NCBI GenBank assembly: GCA_973895155.1
Contig: OZ316892.1
Coordinates: 24,862,001 to 24,926,000 of the forward strand
Reading direction: 5' to 3'
Source of the DNA: Marsupella aquatica
Lineage: Eukaryota; Marchantiophyta
DNA: 64,000 nt
A program made the translations under genes and the position numbers. The notes beneath the pieces were generated by a model. That model saw nothing but the letters and a program-made list of their open reading frames with translations. It did no database searches and was not told where the DNA came from. Shown in pieces: positions 1-10,576 of this stretch. Positions within the stretch are counted from its first letter, which is position 1. Each line of letters starts with the position of its first letter.

Positions 1-2162
1 ATGTAGACAATAAATTCTGTTCGTTTGCATCGTAATTACACCCCAACCTTTGTAGATGTGTTCCATTAGCAAATCACACTATTGCACTGGTCTATTTTCC
101 ACCTATCATGAAACTAAGCAAATGGTTTGCTTAGTTTGGGGTTTGCATTTTCTCTTCTTTGTGTATTTCGTGGTGTCTTCTCTGGACCTCTTTTGCTTTT
201 ACTCTAATGAGGAGTGAAGCGGCTTACATGCATGGGATTCTCTTTCCATATTATAAAAGGCCACTCACGGCCTCACGCACTACAATACTACGAATTTAGA
301 AGTACAGTAGTTGGAAAGTGGAACACGGATTCAATTCAAGGCGGGCACTATCTTGATGACTGTGTACATCATACAGTAAGCCGAGCCCTAATCGTTGTAT
401 CTGACAGGATGACATGTCACCCAGGGCCGCGCGAGGTACGGTTACTGGTCGATATCCCGTCAGCTGACAGCATGGCGCGCCGCCACGTCAGATTCGTGAT
501 GTGCCCTCCTTTACTGGTCGCCACGTTTCATCGCGTTGACAGGATAAACACTAGGTCGCTCCCAAGAGGCCAATGCAAGACCCAATCCAGATGCCATAGC
601 CAATAACTCCGCCCTTTGCCAAGCAGGCATTGCGTTTGCTAGTTGTCGAGTAGAACTCGAGTTCATCGTGCACGCTCGCCGGTCTCTGTTCCTCTGTTGC
701 ATTCGTGAAGAAGAAGGAAGACTCTTCTGTCTTCAGTAGCAGCAGAAGCGGCTGTGAGGGAAGCATCTGGTAGAGATTTGCGTGGATTAGATTTGTCTGG
801 ACTCATTAGCGCTGCCGACCACTGAAGAACCAAAAGCGTCTGGGAGAATTGGCGCTTCTGTTCCTCTCTGTTGTTTTCGAGCAAGAGGAAGGTTGGTCAT
901 TCTTTGTCCAGTGGCGCTCTGTTAGGCAGCGAGAGAGGCTTCTCGTCGAAAATTCGCAAGCAATTTAGACTTTCTGGAGTCTGGCTGTGCCTATTTCTGC
1001 CGGCAGTTACTTGGGAACCAAACAGAAAGGGAAGGCGAATAGAGCGCGCCTCTGTAACTTGAAAATTGTCTGGACCGGTCGTTCTTCAAGAACAGAACAG
1101 AAAAGGAGAACAGATAGGGTCTCTGTGTCGTGACAATTTTCTCGACCTTCTGCTGCCACTCGCTTGCAGGAAGAAGTGGACAGGATTCTCTGTAGGTTGA
1201 CAATTCTCTCGACCTTGTGTTACAGATCGCCCTTCAAGCGGCAAATATAGGACGTGGCAATTATAGAGCTCTAGTTCAGGTTGACAATACCTTCTGCCGA
1301 TCGCTCTTCAAGAACCAGAAATAGAACGAGTGGGGAGTGTTACTGAAGCAGAAGAAGGGCCACTTCAGAGGAGCTTCTTGGCTCGTCGTCCGCTTTTAAC
1401 TGACGGAACCTGTGGAGTTTTGCAGATCACGAGAACATATCACACACGCGTTGGCGCCGTGGTCTTGCCGGGTCTTTCTTTGAGCGTCAAGGTAAGGCAT
1501 CGCAAGACCTCGACCGGCGACTCCGTGTTTCGGCTTTTGTACTGTCTTCTCATTTAATGCCTTGTCCACTTTCTTACATTCCGAGACAGTACGTTGGCAG
1601 TCCCTCGCTTTGTTTCCGGAGTCTCATAGCTATCCTCTGCAGCGAACCACGGATGTTCAGTCGTCCCAGTTGACTCCATAATTTCTGCTTTGGACGCGGC
1701 TCCTTGGAGCTATCTGAAGTCGATGGCACGATCGCATTTATCATGAATATCATGTGATGTGCTCTGGCCTGTTCTGTTGATAGCTTCGGATGTATCTCTA
1801 GGTCTGCTTCCAGCAACAATGCACTGATAGATGCGGAGGACACGGCCATCTTCAAAATCATTCCTTCCATACCGGGCCAGATGCGTCTTGTGTGCCATTC
1901 TTCTGAATCTCGAACACCCTTAGATGGAGCGAGCCTGGTCCGCATACTCGTTATGCCAAGCGCTTGCGACCGCTTCGTGTGAGCAAGTCGGGCAACGCTA
2001 ATTATGTATACTGCATTGATAGCAATTGAAACATCGTTCATCACTCTTTGTTGACAAGGTAAAGTTGTCTGCGATTATTTCTTTCCAGGGGTAATTTGGT
2101 AGCTGAAAATTTCACCAGTGAACCTTTCAATTCAAGCAAGCGGAATTTTTGAGGTATCAAAT
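1..2162. other. upstream and 5' leader region of the CBSX3-like gene
   Basis: There is no supported coding sequence here. A TATAAAA sequence lies at 252-258, but it is far from the start codon at 2163 and its use is unknown. A good splice donor (AAG followed by GTAAGG) near 1490 and an acceptor (TTTCACCAG) ending at 2117 suggest a long intron in the 5' untranslated region. Degenerate repeats occupy about 1050-1325. An open minus-strand frame at 1574-2044 is discussed in the findings as a possible retroelement remnant. Confidence 0.5.
1050..1325. repeat. degenerate direct repeats in the CBSX3-like leader
   Basis: Variants of TCTGT, then TTGACAATT, then CTCGACC recur about every 70-90 bases (near 1052, 1121, 1190 and 1277). 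They alternate with variants of CGnnCTTCAAG (near 1080, 1227 and 1303). This looks like an old tandem duplication inside the probable 5' untranslated exon. Confidence 0.5.
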
Positions 2163-3597
2163 ATGCAGGGCCTAACGAGAGCACTCCAACTGCACGGTAA
2201 AACCCTCAATGGAGGGGTACTGAAGAGCATGTCCATCAGGGTCCGGTCTTTCTCTCCAGAATCTACTTTAACACAGAGTCTGCAAGAGGTAGGATTTGAA
2301 AACACCACAATTGCTGACATTCTCAAGTCGAAGGGAACAAAAGGTGATGGGTCTTGGCTCTGGTGTTCAACTGATGATACGGTGTTCGAGGCTGTGAAAC
2401 AGGTATTCTTTGCACCTTATACGTCAAAATGTACAATGTAGACCCTTGCTGTGTAGCATGATACTTGCGAGGCATCCATTGTGATACTTTTCTTTATGGT
2501 ATTTAGTATCTTCACTAGATGTTTAGCCAATTCCCCATATTTTTCATAGTCAGGATATGTGTTTAGCCAGTAGGGATAACAGAATGCTCGTTCTTTCATA
2601 AGCTGAGTATGTAAATTGTAAACTCTCAGATGACAGCCAACAACGTTGGGGCGCTGTTGGTGGTCAAATCCGGAACTCAGCGCGAAATCGCTGGAATCGT
2701 GTCTGAGAGAGGTATAGAAATGGGATAATATAGCAAAATTTGCAATATCTTGACGACAATTTCTTGAGATCCAACATCTGCCACTTGTTGCTTTGCCACA
2801 ATGGGGTTCTGTTCGGGAGCGCTTTCTTATACTAAGATGTTTGAAAAGTCCAACTATCGTTTGTAGGATGTCGTAGGTCTTTTAATCGTTCCAACAATTG
2901 CCGATATTTGGTACATACTTATTTCAAGATCTGTTTTGTAGATTACTTGAGGAAGATCATCGTCCAAGGCAGATCTTCCAAGACTACCAAAGTCGGGGAG
3001 GTTATGACAGAAGAGGTTAGCCACTTCTGCTTTTGGTGCAAAGCGCAAAGAAAATGACGACTTCATTCGTTGAATTACTTACCAGTAAAAATAATCGAAG
3101 TAGTCTTGACTCGCCGCTGGGCTGTGAAGTGAGTGCACCGAAGTGGGAACACTGAATTAAAGCTTTGTTGCATTTTCAGAATAAGCTGATTACTGTAACT
3201 CCAGATACAAAGGTTCTTCGAGCAATGCAGCTAATGACAGGTACGCTCTGATGCATGCAAGATGAGGTCTTTCTTCACAATACCTATGCTACCTGTGTTG
3301 TTGAAACTCCCCTCACCCATGATCTACCTCGACAGTGACAGCTAGGAAATGTGCAAGTGCCATTAGATCATTTTTTGCTTTCGCGATCTTTTCAAGAGAA
3401 TTGATCGACATACGATTTCGTCTTACTCTGGCTCTTTTTCTTGTTTTACTGCAGAGAACCGAATCAGACATATCCCAGTGTGTGAAGGGAAGGATATGAA
3501 GGGCATGGTATCTGTCGGAGACGTCGTTCGTGCCGTCGTGGCAGAACATCGAGAGGAGTTGCAGAGACTAAGCTCGTACATTCAGGGAGGCTACTAA
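2163..3597 (+). CDS. two-CBS-domain protein, CBSX3-like, mitochondrial
   Basis: Five exons can be joined in phase: 2163-2402, 2630-2711, 2942-3015, 3180-3240 and 3455-3597, giving 199 residues. The product matches plant CBSX3 along its length, including the signature GDGSWLWCSTDDTV in the first CBS domain, NNVGALLVV, SERDYLRKIIVQGRSS, and the second CBS domain with NRIRHIPV and MVSVGDVVRAVV. The end (YIQGGY) is also the family end. The first 50 or so residues are rich in basic and hydroxylated residues with few acids, as expected of a mitochondrial targeting peptide. In Arabidopsis, CBSX3 binds adenosine ligands through the CBS pair and regulates mitochondrial thioredoxin. The ATG at 2163 was chosen because it aligns with the family start MQG. 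A GTG at 2118 in the same frame is not a plausible eukaryotic start. Confidence 0.93.
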
Positions 3598-4559
3598 GAT
3601 GATCTCCTCTCGTGGCATTTGGTTATGATCTATGTGTTCTTCATCCTCATCTGGGGTATCCGCCTAAACGAAGAATCTTCATCTGCAACTGTTATACAAA
3701 GGAGCTGTAAATTCTAGTTTGAGACGATAGGGGCATGGTGGCACGATGTAAATTGAATGTGGTTTGGGGAGGCGTGCAGTCCCGCCTGAATGGTTTGATG
3801 AGTCGGTAAGATGTCAAGTGTCTTCGACATTGGGCTCGCGGCTCATCTTACCACGTTTGTGATACTGGTGACGGACGTTTCCTCTCCTTTCTTCGGCATT
3901 AGCATGTTCTTCAGATGTACAGTCATCATAGGCTATTGCAGAAGGTGCTGATGGCACTCGTTCGAATTTCGTTTTCGGGATCGAAGGATAGGGAAGTTGC
4001 GAGATGGGTTGTAACATGTAAATACAAAGACGACGAGGCACATGCTTGAAGCTTTTGGGCGAGTAGTCCTAACATGAAAGTTTGAAATATAGTATTTTTG
4101 TTCGTCTTTCGTTGGGCTGCTGCCTCGTGCCGTTCTTTGCAAAAATATGAGGCAAGCACAGCTTGAATGTACCATCCATAATGATTCGTACTTTGATTCC
4201 TGCACCAGCACGACTTCACATGAATCACATGGATCACTTCTCGTACTATACCGCGAGAATTAATAAATGATCACTCCAGTAGTCGAGAATGAATAGGTAC
4301 AGATTCCCCTCTCGCCCCGTCCTCCCCACTACCGCACTACGTCGCACACTAACACCAAAAGTGATGAATTTACATGTGACACATGGATGGACATTCAACG
4401 TAGTACGGAAAGTAGGTAATAATTTGACGTGCTAGTCGTTTATTCGAAACATGCAGTTCGCAAGGAGCGTGAGCTGCGATTGTGTACTCCCATCCCATGG
4501 ATTTTGGAAGCTCGGACAGACCATTGTTTACTCTAAAAATATCAGTCATTAACCATTTT
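3598..4559. other. 3' flank of the CBSX3-like gene
   Basis: No gene is seen. This should hold the 3' untranslated region and terminator; an AATAAA-like stretch occurs near 4260. Minus-strand open frames at 3814-4237 have no family features and are treated as chance. Confidence 0.4.
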
Positions 4560-5330
4560 CTTTTTCACCCCAATAGTGACATACATTAATTGTAGAGAAT
4601 ACAGTTCAGGGTGAAACCCCCATGATGGACCAGCACTAGGAGTGAGCCACGGATGAGGACCCATTTTACCATTTTGTTTCCTCACGCCAATTGTGACATA
4701 CACCCTAATATTGACATACATTCATTGAGAGAATACATTTCAAGGTGAAACCTCACCCCAATAATGACATACATTCATCTTTCAAGTCGAAATCTCACCC
4801 CAACAGTGACATAGTGACGTACATTCATCTTTCAAGGTGAAATCTCCCCCAATACCCCAATAGTGACCTCCAATAACAACATACATTCATCTTTCAAGGT
4901 GAAATCTCACCCCAATAGTGACATACATTCATTAGAGAATTACATTCATCTTTCAAGGTGAAATCTCACCCCAATAGTGACATACATTCATTAGAGAATT
5001 CATTTGAGAGTGAAATCCCTCCCATGAGTGACCCACTAGGAGGGAGAGAGGATTAAACCTAGTCCACAATCTCACCCCAATAGTGACATACATTCATTGT
5101 AGAGAATTCATTTGAGAGTGAAATCCCTCCCATGAGTGACCCAGAGCATTCATTTCAGAGTGAAATCCCTCCCATGAGTGACCCACTAGGAGGGAGAGAG
5201 GATTAAACCTAGTCCACAATCTCACCCCAATAGTGACATACATTCATTGTAGAGAATTCATTTGAGAGTGAAATCCCTCCCATGAGTGACCCACTAGGAG
5301 GGAGAGAGAGGATTAAACCTAGTCCACAAA
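4560..5330. repeat. tandem array of a CACCCCAATAGTGACATACA unit
   Basis: At least eight imperfect copies of a core CACCCCAATAGTGACATACA followed by TTCATT occur (for example near 4566, 4683, 4752, 4796, 4908, 4968, 5074 and 5223). From about 5007 the array grows into longer units. A block starting GAGTGAAATCCCTCC, running through CACTAGGAGGGAG and back to the core, repeats with a spacing of about 150 bases, with a shortened copy between. The longer units are nearly identical, so they are younger than the short ones. Confidence 0.85.
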
Positions 5331-5640
5331 GTGGACAACAGGGGTCACCACCAGAGTGGCCTGGTTAATTCTGGGAGAACCTCAATATCAAGGTTAATCA
5401 GCCCATATGACCAGGGGGATTGTTGTCCATACCACCAGAGTGGCCTGGTTAATTCTGGGAGAACCTCAATATCAAGGTTGTCCATTACCCTCGCCAGGAG
5501 GGAAAGAGGATTGAAACTGGGCTACAAAGTGCACAACCAGAGGTCATTATCGGAGGGGCATGGCTAATTCTGGGAGAACCCCAATATCAAGGTTAATCAG
5601 CCCATATGACTACGGAGGCTACTGTCCATTACCCGCTCTA
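5331..5640. repeat. 84-bp tandem repeat with a diverged third copy
   Basis: The block from ACCACCAGAGTGGCCTGG to ATATCAAGGTT occurs at about 5347-5395 and again, almost unchanged, at about 5431-5479. A more diverged copy lies at about 5543-5600. The open frame over the first two copies (5331-5567) is repeat-derived and not treated as a gene. Confidence 0.8.
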
Positions 5641-6470
5641 AGTCTCATTCCAATGGAATTTTTTGGGTAATAAACATACTAAACATATGTGATTGTTTTG
5701 TGCTTTCCACCCTTGACTTTATAAAATGTTCTAGGATTATTTCCAAATTCTTCATTAAAACATTTCCATGAATTTTAAAGGAGTATTTCTAATCAAAGTA
5801 AAAATGGAACGAGTTTCTGCGCATGGACCCATCCCATATCACTTCCTTGGTTAATTAATTAATCCAATTTTTCCACCAATTAATTACTCTCTTAATCGTT
5901 TTGGTGGATCTTCATGGTCAATTTGTGTTAGCTGGTCAGGAAGTAGGTGTCATTGCGTCACTTGAAGTAAGAAACAAGGTCCCTTCTACCCAGACCCTAC
6001 AGAACTAACAGAGTAGAAACCTAAAGGATAAGCAATATCGATTATTCCACCACTAACACAAAAAGTAAATGATATAAACTTACAAGGGAAAATGCTTATT
6101 TAAATCGAACCATAAGCCTGGATGGATCACTCACATAGCATGATCAATGGTGTCCTGACATATTTTGAGACTTTTTGGAAATCAGCATAAAATTGTCAAG
6201 TATCATAAATGAACTGAAAATGGAAATTTTGGCTGTTGTGAAGGATGCCATGAGTAGTTAGTGGGCATAAACAACAACTTGACACGAGGTAAATTAACTG
6301 GAATAGGCTGCAAATAGTCAATAGACCATTTACAGTTAAATCTACACCTTCTTTATAAACCAAGACTCACATTCGTTTGCACCACTTGGCTTGGAGTCAC
6401 AAATACATGTCTTGGTTTGTGTTTTGGTCCTACTGAGGTCATGATTTATTATGTCTAGATAGCTCAATGC
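5641..6470. other. AT-rich intergenic DNA
   Basis: I see no gene, RNA or clear repeat structure in this AT-rich stretch. Confidence 0.4.
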
Positions 6471-6910
6471 CTGTGCGTTGCACAAAAGATGTTGTTGCTC
6501 AAAAATTGTCAATATGTAAAACATCTCGTATGCGAAAAAGATGTCATTGCGGAAAAGATGTTGTATGCAGAAAAGATGCCATTACACAAAAGGTGTCATT
6601 TGCGAAAAAGATAACGTTGCAAAAAGCTGTTGTTTACGGAAAAGTTGTCATTGGGCAAAATATGTCATTTGCGGAAAATAAGTTGTTCCAAAAATGTTGT
6701 TGTGTAAATGATTTCATCGTTGAAAATATGTTGTTGTCAAAAAGATGTCAATGCAAATGCAATATTGTTTGCCAAAATATTGAAATTGAGCAAAGTACAT
6801 CCTTGTGTAGAAAATGTCATTGTGGAAAAGATGTTTTGTGAAAGATTTTGTTGTAGAGAAGATGTTATTGTGCAAAGACTATATTGTGTAAAGATGATGT
6901 TTGTGGAAAA
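6471..6910. repeat. degenerate minisatellite of about 18-20 bp
   Basis: A unit close to AAAAGATGTCATTGTGCG recurs some twenty times in variable form (GATGTTGTTGCTC, GATGTCATTGCGG, GATGTTGTATGCAG, GATGCCATTACAC and so on). Many units start AAA and contain GTTGT or GTCATT. Because units often approach a multiple of three, open frames run through it (6467-6841 and 6708-7049 on plus, 6737-7024 on minus). They encode only lysine-, cysteine- and valine-rich repeats and are not credible genes. Confidence 0.8.
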
Positions 6911-7124
6911 GGTACCATCTACAATAAAGAAACTCCTTGATGCTCGTCCCTCTTTTGCCCATGAAAATTCTTCGATCCTTTTAATAAAAATTAAAAATAG
7001 GATACTCTTTCCTCGCCCCCGCACCCCCCTCCTTTCCTACATTTTTTAATTTTTATTTTTCTCCAATTGTTTTTCTTTTCTTTTTTTCTTTTTTCATTAT
7101 CTTTATCCACTTTTTGTCTTTTAC

Positions 7125-7149
7125 TCTCTCTCTCTCTCTCTCTCTCTCT
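7125..7149. repeat. (CT)n microsatellite
   Basis: About twelve CT dinucleotides in a row lie inside a longer pyrimidine-rich tract (about 7060-7215). Confidence 0.95.
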
Positions 7150-7643
7150 GGGGGCCTCTCTCCCTTCCCTTACTTTTCCTTTCCATTCGAGTCTCTCTGT
7201 CCCTCCTTGGTCCTCTCTCCCCTACTTAGAATCATACCCTGTGAAGATAATAGATGCCCTCTTGTATCCTGGATGGTACTCTTCATTCCCTATAATTATG
7301 AGGGTAATAGAGGGCAGCAAGCACATGAGTATTGAGGGACAGTCGTACTTGCAAGGACAATCATAATGGAGTGGTCCTCTTAAGGGCATTCTTTGTACTC
7401 CTTCATTCTTTGTCAGGTCATCTTATTATCATCCTTCATATTAGTATGCATATGTTCTTTGATGTCTAATGCTAATGGTCTCTTTTCCATAATCGAAAGG
7501 TATTAAAAAACTTGCAAAAGATCTAATGGTTGTGTATTATTCTCGCCCAGAACACATTTTGTAATGGGACGAAGGAAGAAAATGACCGTATTGGATATTA
7601 TAGTTGTAGATTTAACACCATATCATGAACAAGCCACATTTTA

Positions 7644-7818
7644 ATCAAAATTGTATAAGTAATTATAAGTCTTTCAGACTTTCTGCCAATGGCCATCCCA
7701 GCTTTGCCAGGCCATTGTATCAATTTAGCACCAAACACATGTACAGATCAAAATTGTAAAAAGTAGTATAAGTCTTCTGGACTTTCTACCAAAGTCTATC
7801 CCAGCTTTGCCAGGCCAT
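7644..7818. repeat. 103-bp direct repeat, two copies
   Basis: The sequence starting ATCAAAATTGTA and ending CCCAGCTTTGCCAGGCCAT occurs at 7644-7716 and 7747-7818. The two starts are 103 bases apart and about four in five bases match. Confidence 0.8.
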
Positions 7819-7897
7819 CCAGCACACCTGCCAATCCATAAGAATTTAATTTTAAATCATACCTAACAATTGGGGTAGACGAAGATTGGATCCAAAC

Positions 7898-8865
7898 AAC
7901 TGGGAAAGAAATGGAAATTGAACCAATCACATGCCTCATTCAGGATAACTAAGACGACTTTCAGCTCTGGAAGACTCAGTGGAGAACAAAAGCAAAGAAT
8001 TTTCTTTCTCATGTGACAAATCAATCCAAGTGCCTTGCTATGCAGGGAAGTCACGGGAACTCATTGGCTCAAGCCCGAGGCTCAACCAGGTGGAATTTAG
8101 TCCAGTTACCTTGCTCTAGACAATGCTTTGTAAAACTTTAACAACCATCCAAATGAGGAAGATTATTTTACATATTCAACTCTTGTTGGTTAAAGCCTTG
8201 TCTGGAAAACCGTAGATTGTACTATAGAGAGGCAGTTGGCTCACACCCTGACCACACCTTCTGGTCTAAGTTAGCCACTGGACCGATCCAGGTCAACAAT
8301 GGAGTCTGAATCTAAGAGTGCAATAGCATATGGCCTGGGCATACGGCTGTCTTGCATACAAGCAGCCCTTTCTTTTGCTGTCCTTGACTTACCAGATGGC
8401 ATCATATAATTTCGTGAGAATTTCATGTCCAAACAGAAGAAGAAGGCCCCAAATGTTTTGGCCCTTGCACTCTTAACCTTTGAGAAACAAGAAAAATAAA
8501 ACATTCAGGTGATGAAGAGTGCCCATGCAGCAGTAATGGGGTTCTGTCATCTCAAGAGTTAGCACTACCATTAGGTTCTGTGATGATTGAGAGTCATTTC
8601 CCCAGCATTTAGGGAATTTTAGGGGCCAAAAATCTGAGGGCAAGCAAAATGCAAGACAACCCTTACCATCTAAATAGATGGCTGACGTTAATTTTCAATC
8701 ATCTTATATTTTTCAAACAATTGGGCTGAAATTGAACCACAATCCACACAAATGACCAAATTAACGACTTCCAGTTTTAGAAACTCCCTCGATTGAGAAT
8801 AAATCCAAAGACTTGTCCTTTTCATGGTGACAGCTCATCCAAGTGCAGTGCTATTCAGGGGAGTC
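7898..8865. repeat. pair of diverged direct duplicates 820 bp apart
   Basis: 7898-8053 and 8718-8865 share order and wording: GAAATTGAACCA, then ACGACTT, then CATG-GTGACA, then ATCCAAGTGC, then GCTAT-CAGGG-AGTCA. Both halves have many point changes and small gaps. This is an old segmental duplication or two copies of one dispersed element. Confidence 0.6.
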
Positions 8866-10576
8866 AATCATACTGGAGTGGAATGGAAAAGTTGTCGGTG
8901 AAGTTCTTCCTTTTGTGTTAAGATGTTTTGGGAAAAGAGAGATTGGAAAGGAAAAAATCAGGGCCGTGGTTGAGTTAGCGTTCTTGAATATGGCAGGGTG
9001 AGTTTGGGTGCTCTTGAAGCAAAGCCCGTTTGTTAGGGGCATCTTTGGTTTTACCCACAATTAGTTTTGGTTCAGTTCATTATTCACTTAATTTTTCTTG
9101 AATCATAGTTGAGGCAAACAATTGTTTTGGGCGTAGCTCACCATTCTTGGACATGGAGTTAGACAATGATTTGTTAGATGCTCCCGATCAATCTGAGTAT
9201 CCTATCATTTTCATGACGATTTCAGTACACTTGTTCTATTACACTTTTTATATACAAAGGGTTACATCTACCCTATGTGCATACCATTTCATTGTGTAAG
9301 TCTCCCACAAGGTCACAATTTGGACTGTTTTGCTTAAGCTGTATGAAGGGGAACTTGCACATGAGCTCTCAAGGGGGAAAGCTTGAGGTTGAATGAAAGC
9401 TCTATATGGTCATAAAGTTGTGGTTGATGGGTTGGCCACATTATGTTTATGCCACAATGCTAGACTCAGGACAACACAGTCTAAGCCCAAGTTCTTCTCT
9501 TGGTGGTCTGGGCTTCCTTTGTCAAGTTGGCTAGCCGCCCTCACATTTGCTGGCTGCCCATTCTGGTCCTCTAAATTCATTTTCTTTGCTCCCTGCGAAT
9601 GCACTTGGTGCACAGATTCTCCTTACATTGAGAAAAAAGTGTGAAGGCAAAAACACTACTGAAAAATCAAGATTATTGCAGATTAACAATAAAATTGCTA
9701 AAGTTGCTCCTAGTGGCAAATTTTGACTAGATTCCACCCTCTAAGAAAAGTATTCGCCAAGTTTTGGTGAAAATTCACTATGGTTTATTGTCTTCCAGTA
9801 GCCAGTTTCCTGCCTAGCAACAGACCCGAAGAGCCAGAATCTACCCGTTTATCTTTAAATGATCCGACAGCCCAAAAAGTAGTGGAGAAATTTTAAATAA
9901 AGAATATTACTAACATCTTCTCCTTCTCCCCCTTCATTGGGTCTTTTGCCTGAGGATCATGTCTCAAGGATGGGCGTCCTTTGCCCATCCTTTGTTTTTG
10001 GCACTTTGAAATAAACAACGGGTGACATTAGACACTTTGGCCAAAAAGAAAGAAAAAAGACGCCATAGCTCAGTCCACTAGCCCACCGTTGACCGTAAGC
10101 GTTACTCACTTGCGACCTTCTTTGTAGGTTCGTATGAGACAGACCCAGGGCTCGGCGAAGTCTGTCCTGCACCCCACACGACCGGCGTACATGATGCAAG
10201 TCGGCAGACTGATGGCCATTACAGAAACAGAGGAAGTTGCCTCTATAGGGTAAAACCCAAAAAAACCGCATCTCTTGTGTTAAGTGCGGAGTCATTATTG
10301 AGCCTCTGACCACAGCACCTGGACGATTAGGCGACTCGACCAATTGGGCCATAACGAAAAAACGTATCTCAAGAAGTGATGGACTGACTGTCGCACAGCA
10401 TGGATGACGGAACGACTGAACGACAGAAACAGAGATCGAGACAAAGAGCTTCGTGACAGAAAATCAGTGAAGCATACAAATAGGAGAGAAGAGATCGAGT
10501 AGATCGCGATCTCCGAAGGACAAGAGACCTGGGAGGAGGGAGAATCGAGGGGAGGTTGTGGAGAGAGTAGAGAAGA

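Larger units (their letters stand above)
6911..10576. other. intergenic region with diverged duplications
   Basis: No gene is recognised between the minisatellite and the DHHC gene. Two short duplications (7644-7716 with 7747-7818, and 7898-8053 with 8718-8865) and part of a dispersed repeat (about 9690-9890) are listed separately. The last few hundred bases must hold the promoter and 5' untranslated region of the DHHC gene; no clear core promoter motif stands out. Confidence 0.4.

Noticed and set aside
214-606. 130-codon plus-strand frame at the left end
   Set aside because: No recognisable motif; it lies upstream of a gene whose coding start is well fixed, and other frames overlap it on the minus strand.
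3814-4237. Overlapping minus-strand frames of 75-103 codons
   Set aside because: They share the same DNA in different frames, show no family features, and lie in the 3' flank of the CBSX3-like gene.
10285-10352. A-box-like TGGCCCAATTGG on the minus strand
   Set aside because: No B-box at proper distance and no cloverleaf could be drawn.
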